Positions 8,742 to 17,398 of a stretch of 64,000 nt of DNA are shown in pieces. The notes beneath the pieces were generated by a model. The model ran no database searches. It was not told where the DNA came from and saw only the letters and a program-made list of their open reading frames with translations. This DNA comes from Micromonospora parathelypteridis. GTDB lineage: Bacteria; Actinomycetota; Actinomycetes; Mycobacteriales; Micromonosporaceae. The stretch lies in the NCBI RefSeq assembly GCF_014201145.1, contig NZ_JACHDP010000001.1, forward strand, positions 620,001 to 684,000, written 5' to 3'. A program made the translations under genes and the position numbers. Numbering within the stretch: the stretch's first letter is position 1; every line of letters starts with the position of its first letter.

Positions 8742-8749
8742 GGCTGGTT

Positions 8750-9583
8750 TCAGTGCTTGCGGCCCACCCCGCCGAAGGCGTCGATGTCGACAGGTGTGTC
8801 GACCGCGTCGTCGGGTCGCCACTGCGGGCACGGCACGACGCCGGGCTCCACCAGCTCCAGGCCGCCGAAGAACCCGGCGACCTGGTCCGGCGAGCGAAGC
8901 GTGTACGGGGTGGCCCCGCTGTCGTTGTAGTCGTCCTGCGCCTGCTGCATCTCGGCGCTGATCAGGCTCGTGCCGTCGTTGAGTGAGAGGTAACTGCCAC
9001 TCGGCAGCGACGCCAGCAACTGCCGCGTGATCGAGCGGGCGGTCTCGTAGTCGGGCACGTGGCCCATGACGCCACTGAGGATGAGGCCGATCGGCTGCTG
9101 GAAGTCGAGTGTCTTGCCGGCCTCGGCGATGACCGCGGCAGGATCGTGCAGGTCACCGTCGATGTAGGCGGTCCTGCCTTCGGCCGTGCCGACCAGCAGC
9201 GCACGGGCATGGGCCAGCACCAGCGGGTCACTGTCGACATAGACGATCCGCGCGGCCGGCACGATCCGCTGCGCCACCTCATGGGTGTTGTTGGCCGTGG
9301 GCAGGCCGGTGCCGACGTCGAGGAACTGGCGGACGCCCGCCTCACCGGCGAGGAACTGGATCGAACGGACCAGGAACTGTCGGGAGGCCCGGGCAACGTC
9401 CACGACGCCGGGGAAGACCTGCCGGTACTGATCGCCGGCCTCGCGGTCGACCGCGAAGTTGTCCTTGCCGCCGAGCCAGTAGTTCCAGATCCGGGCCGAA
9501 TGCGGCACCGACGTGTCGATCTTCTGCTCCGCGTCGACCTCGCCAGCCTCGGACCGGCCGGTCGTCTGCGAGTCCATGGTCAC
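8750..9583 (-). CDS. DUF574 S-adenosylmethionine-dependent methyltransferase
   Basis: The protein matches the actinobacterial Methyltransf_19 (DUF574) family along its length: SARIWNYWLGGKDNF near the N-terminus, FLDVGTGLPTANNTHEVAQ as the SAM-binding glycine motif, and IVYVDSDPLVLAHARAL as the acidic loop for the ribose. Substrates of the family are unknown. The GTG at 9583 has AGAGGGG at ideal distance; an ATG two codons later (9577) is the alternative. The longer open frame to 9700 has no ribosome site and a non-family N-terminus. It is divergent from the SARP regulator. Confidence 0.88.
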   Translation of the reverse strand: MTMDSQTTGRSEAGEVDAEQKIDTSVPHSARIWNYWLGGKDNFAVDREAGDQYRQVFPGVVDVARASRQFLVRSIQFLAGEAGVRQFLDVGTGLPTANNTHEVAQRIVPAARIVYVDSDPLVLAHARALLVGTAEGRTAYIDGDLHDPAAVIAEAGKTLDFQQPIGLILSGVMGHVPDYETARSITRQLLASLPSGSYLSLNDGTSLISAEMQQAQDDYNDSGATPYTLRSPDQVAGFFGGLELVEPGVVPCPQWRPDDAVDTPVDIDAFGGVGRKH

Positions 9584-9960
9584 GACGAACCCCTCTTTCG
9601 ACCGCCTACGCGATGTCGTCGCGGGGACAGGCCTCTTGAGGAGGTAGCCGCCCGTGATCGTGATCGTGCAACGGTATAGAAGGCAAAGAATCCGCGCCAC
9701 CCCGAGGAGGAGCCGGGTGACGAATCATCCGGCCAGCACGGTGGCGAGCCTTCGGGTCTCGGTCACCAGCCGACCTATGCCCCGCGCGCCACCACGTCGA
9801 CCAGCCCTGGCACCTCAATGCCGACGGCTGAAGATATCGGTACGTATGAACGGCGTTCACGGGCCACACCGTAGAGCGACGGACCGACATCCCGACTCGG
9901 TGGAGGCCCCCAACCGTCCAGCCGATGAAGCGGGATGGGTCAGGTCCGTACGATCGGGCG
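9584..9960. other. Divergent intergenic region of 377 bases without a gene
   Basis: I find no credible coding sequence here. It contains a perfect palindrome TGAAC-GGC-GTTCA at 9847-9859 and a short CCTC-TT-GAGG. Promoters of the methyltransferase and the SARP gene must lie here. At the right end TACGAT (9949-9954) precedes the SARP start. Confidence 0.6.
9949..9954 (+). promoter_or_regulatory. -10 hexamer for a leaderless SARP transcript
   Basis: TACGAT ends six bases before the ATG at 9961, the spacing of an extended -10 whose transcript starts at the start codon. This also supports 9961 over upstream or downstream starts. Confidence 0.45.
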
Positions 9961-12789
9961 ATGGACCCTGCGGCAGCGCCGCCGGCGATGCGGTACCGAC
10001 TGCTCGGGCCGGTCGAGGTGTGGTCTTCCGCCGGGGATCGGCTGGCCCTCGGCCCGCCCATGCAGGTGCGCCTGCTGGCCATCCTGATGTCGCAGCCGGG
10101 CACCGCTTGGTCCATCGACCAACTCGTCGACGAGCTGTGGCAGGGGCGCCCGCCGAAGACTGCGGCCGGCAACGTGAAGACCTACGTCTGGGCGCTGCGA
10201 CGGGCGTTGCGCCTCCCCGGCTCTCCCGACCCCGCCATCCTCGCGGGGGCCACCGGCTATCGCCTCGTCCTCGATGCGCAGGCGTTGGACAGCGTGGCCT
10301 TCGACGAGCTGACGCAGCGTGGGTATCACGCATTGCGGCAGGACCTCTGGTCGGATGCACTGCGGGCGTTCGAGGCGGCGCTGGCGCTGTGGCGTGGTGA
10401 CCCGTTTGCGGGCATCCCCGGTCAGGGGGTGCTGCTCTCCGTCCGGGCGCGGCTTGAGGAGCAGCGGTCGAGTCTGCAGGAGGAGGTCGCGGATCTCCAA
10501 CTGCGCGCCGGTCGGCACAACGAGCTGATCGAGCCGCTCCGGACCCAGATCGACGGGGATCCGTTACGCGAGCGCCCGTGGGGGCAGCTGATGGTGGCCC
10601 TGGCCCGTGCCGGGCGGCGGGCGGACGCGCTGGCGACGTACCGGCAGCTGCACCGACAACTCTCCGACGAGGTGGGAGTCGAACCCGGTCCCGATCTCCA
10701 ACGACTGCACACCCGGATCCTGCGGGCTGATCGGGAGCTGTCGACATCCGGGGCGCGGCCACCGGAGAAGCCCACGCCGCGGATCGTCCCCCGGCAGTTG
10801 CCGGCCGCGCCGACGTTGTTCACGGGCCGGACCCACGAGCTGGCCCGGCTCACGACGCTGCTGCTCGACGACAGCGGACCGGCCGGCACAGTCGTCGTCA
10901 CTGGCACCGGTGGCGTCGGAAAGACCTGGCTGGCGTTGCGCTGGGCACACGACAACCTGCACCACTTTCCCGACGGGCAACTCCACGTCGACCTGGGCGG
11001 TTTCGGCACCGCGACAGAGGAGGTCTCACCGCCGACCGTCGTCGTACGCTCGCTGCTGCCCGCCCTGGGCGTGAAGCCCCTGGAGATACCCGCCGAACCG
11101 GCAGCCCAGTTCGCCCTCTACCGCAGCCTGACCGCGGATCGACGGCTGCTCGTGCTGCTCGACAACGCACGCGACGCCGAACAGGTGCGACCGCTGCTGC
11201 CCGGGTCGGCCCGCTGTGGCGTCATCGTGACCAGTCGCCACACGCTGCCCGGCCTGGTGGCCGGCGAAGGTGCCCATCCCGTCGCCTTGGACCTGCCCAG
11301 CACCGCCGAAGCGCGCCAGCTGCTCGTACGCCGACTGGGTGCGCAGCGGGCCGCCGCCCAGCCGGCTGCGGTGGACGAGCTGATCAGCCGTACCGCGCGG
11401 TTGCCCCTCGCCCTGTCCATCGTGGCCGCGCGAGCCGCCGCCCGGCCCACGTTCCCACTCCAGGCCATCGCGGACGATCTGGCGGTGAGCCGGGGCGGGC
11501 TCGCCGCCCTGGCCACCGACGACGACGCCACCGACCTGCGCACGGTCCTCTCGTGGTCGTACCGTCTGCTCAGCGCGGACGCGGCCCGGCTGTTCCGGCA
11601 ACTCAGCCTGCATCCTGTCGCCGACATCAGCGCGGCGGCGGCCGCCAGCCTCGCCGGGGCGCCGCCGCACCTGATCCGGCCGGCGCTCGACGAGTTGACT
11701 CGGGCGAACCTGCTGGCCGAGCAGTCCCCCAGCCGCTTCCGCTGTCACGACCTGCTCCGCGCCTACGGGGAGGAGTTGACGGACACACACGACTCGGCGG
11801 CCGACCGCAGAGCTGTCCGGAGGCGCGTGCTCGACCACTATCTGTGTGCCGCGCGTGCAGCGGCGAGGCTGGTCGACACCGACCACCAGCCGCTCGATCC
11901 GTTGCCTTCGACTACCGACGTGTCACAACCGGTGTTTACCGACCACCGATCCGCGCTGGCCTGGTTCACCGTCGAGCAGCGGGTGCTGCTGGCCGCTGTC
12001 GATGACGCGGCCGCCCACTGCTTCGACGCCCACGCGGTGCAGATCGCCCAGGCCCTCACTCCCTTGCTCAGCCGTTCGTCGCAGTGGCACGACCTGGGCG
12101 CCGTCCAGGCCGTCGCGGTCACGGCCGCGCGACGCCGCAACGATCCGCAGGCCGAGGCGTTGGCACACCGGGACCTTGCGCTGGCGCACCTCCAGCTCCG
12201 CCGTTACGGTGCCGCCCGCGGCCACCTGCGCACCGCGATGGCGCGGTACGACACGATCGTTGACCGGCCGGGGCAGGCGAGCATCCACCTGCACCTCGCC
12301 TGGGTGTACGACATCGAGGGCAACCCGCGGGAAGCACTGCCGCATGCCGAGGCGGCGCTGGCCCTGTCCAGCAGCAGCGACGACAAACGCGGCGCGGCTG
12401 CGGCGCTCAACGCGATCGGATGGGGCCACGCCCGGCTGGACGAGCACCTCCGTGCCATCGCCTACTGCGAGCAGGCGCTGGCACTTCATGCCGAGGTCCA
12501 GAACCGGGTGGGCGAGGCACATACCTGGGACAGTCTCGGCTTCGCCCATCAGGGTCTCGGGTCGCACCCGACGGCGGCGGTCTGCTACCGACGCGCCCTC
12601 GCGCTGTACTCCGACGCTCAGGACCAGTGCGGACGGGCCGAGACACTCGTCCGGCTCGGCGACAGCCATCGGGCGGTGGGCGACCACGACACGTCGAAGG
12701 ACCTCTGGGGACAGGCGTTGGCGATCTTCGACCGGCTCGGTCATCCGCAGGCCCAGGAGCTGTCCGAGCGGTTGGCAACCACGCGCTGA
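9961..12789 (+). CDS. AfsR/SARP-family regulator with NB-ARC and TPR domains
   Basis: The 942-residue protein has the AfsR layout. Residues about 10-100 are an OmpR-like winged helix (YRLLGPVEVW, WSIDQLVDELWQG). Residues about 105-255 are the bacterial transcriptional activation domain BTAD (GDPLRERPWGQLMVAL). Residues about 285-560 are an NB-ARC ATPase with P-loop GTGGVGKT near residue 315 and LLVLLDNARDAEQV as Walker B. Residues about 730-940 are TPR-like repeats. Such proteins activate secondary-metabolite or development genes by binding heptameric direct repeats. Its target is unknown, and no biosynthetic cluster is visible beside it. Confidence 0.92.
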   Translation: MDPAAAPPAMRYRLLGPVEVWSSAGDRLALGPPMQVRLLAILMSQPGTAWSIDQLVDELWQGRPPKTAAGNVKTYVWALRRALRLPGSPDPAILAGATGYRLVLDAQALDSVAFDELTQRGYHALRQDLWSDALRAFEAALALWRGDPFAGIPGQGVLLSVRARLEEQRSSLQEEVADLQLRAGRHNELIEPLRTQIDGDPLRERPWGQLMVALARAGRRADALATYRQLHRQLSDEVGVEPGPDLQRLHTRILRADRELSTSGARPPEKPTPRIVPRQLPAAPTLFTGRTHELARLTTLLLDDSGPAGTVVVTGTGGVGKTWLALRWAHDNLHHFPDGQLHVDLGGFGTATEEVSPPTVVVRSLLPALGVKPLEIPAEPAAQFALYRSLTADRRLLVLLDNARDAEQVRPLLPGSARCGVIVTSRHTLPGLVAGEGAHPVALDLPSTAEARQLLVRRLGAQRAAAQPAAVDELISRTARLPLALSIVAARAAARPTFPLQAIADDLAVSRGGLAALATDDDATDLRTVLSWSYRLLSADAARLFRQLSLHPVADISAAAAASLAGAPPHLIRPALDELTRANLLAEQSPSRFRCHDLLRAYGEELTDTHDSAADRRAVRRRVLDHYLCAARAAARLVDTDHQPLDPLPSTTDVSQPVFTDHRSALAWFTVEQRVLLAAVDDAAAHCFDAHAVQIAQALTPLLSRSSQWHDLGAVQAVAVTAARRRNDPQAEALAHRDLALAHLQLRRYGAARGHLRTAMARYDTIVDRPGQASIHLHLAWVYDIEGNPREALPHAEAALALSSSSDDKRGAAAALNAIGWGHARLDEHLRAIAYCEQALALHAEVQNRVGEAHTWDSLGFAHQGLGSHPTAAVCYRRALALYSDAQDQCGRAETLVRLGDSHRAVGDHDTSKDLWGQALAIFDRLGHPQAQELSERLATTR

Positions 12790-12858
12790 GCGTTCCCCGT
12801 GGGCCGCCTCCGGACCGGCATGGACCCGGCATAGACCGGTCGTCGGCAGGCTGGGTGG

Positions 12859-14445
12859 ATGTTGACCACGAAGAGAACCACCTTCTGGCAGCGCAGCGGG
12901 GTTGACCATCGACGCCGCCCGCTCCTCCGCCACCTCTCCGCCGTCGTCGCGGCCCTCGTCGCCCTGTCGCTCAACGCCCCACCGGCGTTCGCGGTCGCCA
13001 CGCCGGCGTCGTCCGGCGGCACCGGTCGGGTCACCGGTTCGGCCGTCGCGAGCACCACCGGCGGGTGGAACGGCCGCATTGACTGGCGGGCGTGCCCGGA
13101 CCAGGCCGACGATCCGGGTACGCGATGCGGCACCCTACGCCTGCCGGTCGACTGGGCCCGGCCGGGAGGGGAAACCTTCGAGCTGGCCCTGGCCCGACGT
13201 CCCGCCGCGGACCCGGCCGCCCGCATCGGTGTCCTGGTCTTCAACCCCGGCGGTCCCGGCCTGTCCGGGGTGGACGTGGCGCTGACGGCCGCCAGCCAGC
13301 TCGGGCCGGACGTGCTGCGCCGCTTCGACATCGTCGGCTTCGATCCCCGGGGTACGGTCCGTAGCGCACCGGTGCGCTGCTCGTCAGCGATGTTGGCCCG
13401 GCACCCCTCCCTGACACCCGCCAACGCGGCGGAGTACGAGCGACTCCGCACCTACAACCGCCAGTTGCGCGAGGACTGCCGCGCTCACAGCGGCCCACTG
13501 TTCGACCACCTCGACAGTGTGAGCGTCGCGCGTGACACGGACGCCATCCGGGCGGCACTCGGTGAGCGGCAGCTCAGCTTCTACGAGTGGTCCTACGGCA
13601 CCCTGATCGGGCAGGCCTACGCCGAACTGTTTCCCGACCGCGTCCGAGCACTGGCCATGGACAGCGTGATGGACCACAGCCAGGGGGTCGGGGGATACTT
13701 CCGCAGCGGGGCGGCCAGTAACGAGGCCCTGTTCCACGAGTTCGTGACCTGGTGCGACCGGACCCCGAGGTGTGCACTGCACGGACGCGACGTGCCGGCG
13801 ATGTACGACCGGCTGACGCGCCGTGCCGATGCCGGCACGTTGGTCGACGCGGGCACCGGCGCCACGCTGACCTGGTTCGAGCTTGGGTTCGCGACATTCG
13901 TCAACTTCTTCGACGCGACCTGGGCCGACCTCGCGAACATGCTTCTCGCGTTGGAGCGGGGCGAGGCCGCTGATCCCCCGCTGGCGTCCCCGATGGTGTC
14001 GGTCGACAGCGACGAGGACCTGACCGAGTACGCCCTACCCGCGTTCTGCCAGGACTGGTCGCTGCCGGTCGACGGGTTCGCCGAGTGGAACCGGTATCTG
14101 GAACTGTCCCGCGCCGCGGCACCGCACCTGCGGGCCTCCCCGCTGGTCGTCCGCTTCGCCGCGATCTGCCTGGGCTGGACGGCGGTCAACCCGCAGCATC
14201 GGCTGCGGGCGCGGACGAGCACCCCGGTGCTGGTGCTCAACGGTCGCTACGATCCCGCCACCCCGTACGACGGGGCGCAGCGGGTGGCGCGCCAACTCGG
14301 CACGCACGGCCGCCTCCTCACCTACGAGGGGTCTGGCCACGCCAGCTACCCCCGCACGGAGTGCACCCGGAGCCGCGTCGAGCGGTACCTGATCGACAGA
14401 GCCCTGCCGCCGGCCGGCGCGAGCTGCCCGACCGCCCCGGCCTGA
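12859..14445 (+). CDS. Secreted alpha/beta hydrolase of the tripeptidyl-aminopeptidase family
   Basis: The 528-residue protein has a long N-region and a hydrophobic signal ending in NAPPAFAVA. The mature part matches the mycelial tripeptidyl aminopeptidase family (peptidase S33-like): LVFNPGGPGLSG oxyanion strand, EWSYGTLIGQAYAELFPDRV with the nucleophile serine, then TPVLVLNGRYDPATPY with the catalytic aspartate and GSGHASY with the histidine in a TAP-like C-terminal domain. It probably trims peptides outside the cell. The start at 12859 follows GGGTGG. The gene ends at a strong hairpin shared with the convergent gene. Confidence 0.88.
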   Translation: MLTTKRTTFWQRSGVDHRRRPLLRHLSAVVAALVALSLNAPPAFAVATPASSGGTGRVTGSAVASTTGGWNGRIDWRACPDQADDPGTRCGTLRLPVDWARPGGETFELALARRPAADPAARIGVLVFNPGGPGLSGVDVALTAASQLGPDVLRRFDIVGFDPRGTVRSAPVRCSSAMLARHPSLTPANAAEYERLRTYNRQLREDCRAHSGPLFDHLDSVSVARDTDAIRAALGERQLSFYEWSYGTLIGQAYAELFPDRVRALAMDSVMDHSQGVGGYFRSGAASNEALFHEFVTWCDRTPRCALHGRDVPAMYDRLTRRADAGTLVDAGTGATLTWFELGFATFVNFFDATWADLANMLLALERGEAADPPLASPMVSVDSDEDLTEYALPAFCQDWSLPVDGFAEWNRYLELSRAAAPHLRASPLVVRFAAICLGWTAVNPQHRLRARTSTPVLVLNGRYDPATPYDGAQRVARQLGTHGRLLTYEGSGHASYPRTECTRSRVERYLIDRALPPAGASCPTAPA

Positions 14446-14448
14446 CAC

Positions 14449-14488
14449 CCGGGTTGGCGCCGAGGCCCCAGCCTCGGCGCCAACCCGG
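14449..14488. terminator. Bidirectional hairpin terminator
   Basis: A perfect 18-bp stem (14449-14466 with 14471-14488) closes a four-base CCCA loop between two convergent genes. It lacks a T-tract, which is common for GC-rich actinomycete terminators. It sits 4 bases after the peptidase stop and 23 bases before the end of the opposite gene. Confidence 0.85.
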
Positions 14489-14510
14489 CAACCACTGCTC
14501 GGCGTACGCC

Positions 14511-15683
14511 TTAATCGCGGGTGCAGCGCCACACCAGTGGCCGGTGCACCTCGTTCTCGTAGACGGCCCCGACCACGGTCAGGCCGTCGTCACTGATCCC
14601 ATCGGCCGTGTACGTGCCCGCTTCGGTCGCTCGGACGTCGGGCCGGCCAGGCAACCTGCGGGATGTGCCGTCCGGGGCGACGACCAGCGGCGCACCGTCG
14701 CCGACCAGCAGGTCGCCGTTGCCGGCGATTCCGGCCGCCCCGGGGAACGGCAACCGGCTAACCGCCCCGGTCGTGAGATCCCACCGAACCGGCAGCATCT
14801 GCACGGCACCGCCCTTCTTGGCTCCGGGGACCATGCCGATCGCCCACTTGCCCTGCGCCGAGTCGACCGAGGCGTGCGAGGAGCCGTCGGGCAACGGGAG
14901 CGCCGTACCCGTCCCCTGGGGCGTCCAACGGTAGGGAAGTTGGCCCATCGTGCCGACGACCGTGCCGTCCTCGGTGATCCCGGAGGCGGTGGATCCCGGC
15001 CGGCCGATCAACCGGTACTCCTGCGGGCGGTCCACCGACCACAGCACGGCGTGGTGCGAGTCGTTGGCGCCCCTGGCGGTGCCGGCGATGTCGCCTCGGC
15101 CGTTGATCGCGTATAGGAGGACCGCGTCGTAGCCGGGCGGGGTGGCCAGGGTGCGCAGCGACCCGTTCCGATAGACCCAGCCGGTGCCGTCGCCGTTGGT
15201 GCCGATCACGTACCCCTCGGCGTTGACCGCGTTCCCGTGCCGCACGGCGGCCGGCAGGACAGATGCCTGGCCGTCGGTCCAGAGCACGACCCGCCCGTCC
15301 TCGTTGCCGGTGCCGATCTCACCGACGATGTGTCGCCCGGTGGGGTCGACGTCGATCGCCACCGCGACCGGTCCGTCAATCGGCTGCGGCAGCCACGACG
15401 CCTCGCAGGTGAGCGACGAGGCCGGGGCGGCCGGCGTGCCCACGGTCGGTGACGCTGCCAGGGCCGGCGGGGCCGGAGCGGGATCTCTGGTGACACCGCC
15501 GAACTGGACGGCGCCCACGACGCCGAGCCCGGCGAGCACCGTCCCCGCGACGGCACCGCCGACGCGGCGACGTCGGCGGCGACGCCGGCCGTCGCGGATC
15601 GCACGACCCACGTCCACCCGCGGCTCGGGAACCGACGCCGAGCGCAGCAGTTCGGTGATTCGCTGGTCATCCAACATCGTCAT
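14511..15683 (-). CDS. Membrane-anchored partner of the SigE sigma factor, with HAF-like extracytoplasmic repeats
   Basis: The 390-residue protein begins with a short cytoplasmic region (LDDQRITELLRSASVPEP) and an arginine cluster, followed by one membrane helix at residues about 41-62. The outer part contains repeated segments such as GRVVLWTDGQ, AVLWSVDRPQEYRLIG and TEDGTVVGTMGQLPYRW, typical of HAF/propeller-like repeats. Its start overlaps the sigma stop by four bases, so they are translationally coupled. It may act as anti-sigma or sensor, but I see no zinc-binding HxxxCxxC anti-sigma motif, so the role is inference. Confidence 0.75.
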   Translation of the reverse strand: MTMLDDQRITELLRSASVPEPRVDVGRAIRDGRRRRRRRRVGGAVAGTVLAGLGVVGAVQFGGVTRDPAPAPPALAASPTVGTPAAPASSLTCEASWLPQPIDGPVAVAIDVDPTGRHIVGEIGTGNEDGRVVLWTDGQASVLPAAVRHGNAVNAEGYVIGTNGDGTGWVYRNGSLRTLATPPGYDAVLLYAINGRGDIAGTARGANDSHHAVLWSVDRPQEYRLIGRPGSTASGITEDGTVVGTMGQLPYRWTPQGTGTALPLPDGSSHASVDSAQGKWAIGMVPGAKKGGAVQMLPVRWDLTTGAVSRLPFPGAAGIAGNGDLLVGDGAPLVVAPDGTSRRLPGRPDVRATEAGTYTADGISDDGLTVVGAVYENEVHRPLVWRCTRD

Positions 15684-16192
15684 TTCGAATTCCTCCCGGC
15701 CATCTCGGTAACGGCGAGCACCTGGCGGATCGCCGTCAGCGCTCGAGCCGTCTGCGACTTCACGTTGCCTTCGGAGCAGCCCATCGCCGCAGCCGTGTCG
15801 GTCAGCGACAGATCACACAGAAACCGCAGGACAAGGACGGTGCGCTGACCGCGGGGAAGATGGGCGAGCGCGTCGACCAGGCTGTCCCGCTCGGCCACCT
15901 CGTCGTGTGGCACCACCGGGCGCTCCGGCTCCGGCGTCGACCCGAACAGCCGGACCTTCGACCAGCTCAGCCGCTTCTCGTCGACGAGCTTGTGCACCAG
16001 CATCCGGTGCACGTACGCGTCGACGTTGTCGGCCCGGCTGACCTTGCGCCAGTTCACGTACAACGCGGTGAGCGTCTGCTGCACCACGTCGTCAGCCAAA
16101 TGGGCATCACCGCACATCAGGAACGCGGTCCGATGCAGGCTCGGCAGTCGCGCGGAGACGTACTCCACGAACTCCCGCTCGGCATCCATCAT
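15680..16192 (-). CDS. SigE-family RNA polymerase sigma-70 factor
   Basis: The 170-residue protein matches the short actinobacterial SigE/ECF family. Region 2 includes FLMCGDAHLADDVVQQTLTA and NVDAYVHRMLVHKLVDEKR. Region 4 includes LPRGQRTVLVLRFLCDLSLT and the helix-turn-helix MGCSEGNVKSQTARALTAIR. GAGGGAG stands five bases before the first ATG. It heads an operon with the coupled membrane protein downstream, a layout typical of a signal-responsive sigma and its partner. Confidence 0.92.
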   Translation of the reverse strand: MMDAEREFVEYVSARLPSLHRTAFLMCGDAHLADDVVQQTLTALYVNWRKVSRADNVDAYVHRMLVHKLVDEKRLSWSKVRLFGSTPEPERPVVPHDEVAERDSLVDALAHLPRGQRTVLVLRFLCDLSLTDTAAAMGCSEGNVKSQTARALTAIRQVLAVTEMAGRNSK

Positions 16193-16413
16193 TGAGGCTC
16201 CCTCCTCCGCAAGCTCGACGGGTCCGGACGACCGTCAGGTTGCGTCGACGCCGAGGTTCGGCGGGATGCCAGATCAGCGCCGGTGACCGTAGCACCGCTG
16301 ACCTCCCGGAGAGCGTTCCGTCCTCGGCGTGCAGAGCAGATCCCACCTGCGAGGGAGTGCCTTCCCCTGTCGGCGGGGGTCGCCCGCGCCGGTGCACCGG
16401 AAGGATCGGGGGT

Positions 16414-17349
16414 ATGACGACATCGGCATCGACCGCGCGCAGGAGCGGGCGAGGCCTGACGTACGCGGTGCTCGGCTGGGCTGTGGCATACGGGGGCGTA
16501 CGTCTGGCGTGGACCATCGGTGGGGCTCCGGAGTTCCGACAGTTCGGGTCGGACCTGCTGGGGTTCACCGGCTGGTGGTCGGTGGCGTTGTGCGTGGCCG
16601 CGGGTGCCGTGGCGGTTGCTCTGGACCGGGTGCCGGGATGGCGACCGGCGCTCGCAGGAGTCGCCTGGGCGGTTGCCGGGGCACTTGTCGCGGCAGCGGC
16701 GATCCTGCTGCCGGAGTTGGTGGGCTTCCTGCTGTTCACGGTCGGCCCGTACTTCGAACCGACAGCGTTCGTCAGCCGGGTCGGTTGTGTCACCGGAGCG
16801 ATCCTGCTCGCCCTTGCCACCGCGCGATATCAGCGGCATACCCGGGGGGACTGTCCGGCCTGCTGCAGGACAGTTCCGCCGGGTACGCGACGCTCAGCAC
16901 CCGCGCGGTGGGCGCGCTGGGCCGCGTACGCCGCGGTAGCCGGGCTTGTCGCCCGCTTCGCGGCCCAGGTCGCGGTGGGCTTCGACAGCCTCACACAGGA
17001 CGCATCGGTGATCGGGTTGGAGATCGGCCTGTTGCTGGCCGGGGTGCTGTTGCCGCTGGCGCTCGTACACCGTTGGGGTGAGGTCTGGCCGGGATGGGTG
17101 CCGCTGCTCGCCGGCCGCACGATCCCTCGGCTGCTGTTGCTGGTGCCCGGCTTCGGACTCGGGGCCGGCATCGTGGCCTACTTCGGCATGGGAATGGTGC
17201 AGTTGATGTCCGGATCGGTCAGCCAGTTCTCCGACGCGTTCCTCTGGGTGGCGATGTCGGCGTACTCCATCCTGGGGCTCGGCCTCGTCGCGGCGTCGAG
17301 CGACTACCACCTGCGCACCCGCAGCGCGTGCGCGACCTGCGGCCGGTGA
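16414..17349 (+). CDS. Multi-pass membrane protein of unknown function
   Basis: From the ATG at 16414 (GGGGG just upstream) the product has 311 residues with about seven or eight hydrophobic helices: for example TYAVLGWAVAYGGVRLAW, WWSVALCVAAGAVAVAL and LLLLVPGFGLGAGIVAYFGM. The middle part has a short cysteine-containing loop (DCPACCRTVPPG) and the end has CATCGR. I recognise no family. It is transcribed away from the sigma operon and ends facing the dehydratase gene. The reading frame is open 222 bases upstream, but that part lacks a membrane-protein composition and overlaps the sigma promoter. Confidence 0.65.
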   Translation: MTTSASTARRSGRGLTYAVLGWAVAYGGVRLAWTIGGAPEFRQFGSDLLGFTGWWSVALCVAAGAVAVALDRVPGWRPALAGVAWAVAGALVAAAAILLPELVGFLLFTVGPYFEPTAFVSRVGCVTGAILLALATARYQRHTRGDCPACCRTVPPGTRRSAPARWARWAAYAAVAGLVARFAAQVAVGFDSLTQDASVIGLEIGLLLAGVLLPLALVHRWGEVWPGWVPLLAGRTIPRLLLLVPGFGLGAGIVAYFGMGMVQLMSGSVSQFSDAFLWVAMSAYSILGLGLVAASSDYHLRTRSACATCGR

Positions 17350-17398
17350 CAGCGCTGTGCGCTCCCCCAGAAGCCGGCCGCAGAGCGTTGCGCGGCGG

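Noticed and set aside
9654..10400. A plus-strand open frame across the methyltransferase/SARP spacer
   Set aside because: It overlaps the SARP coding region in another frame and shows no family motif.
9961..12789. An antibiotic biosynthetic cluster implied by the SARP regulator
   Set aside because: No PKS, NRPS, terpene or other biosynthetic genes lie around it, so a pathway-specific role cannot be claimed.
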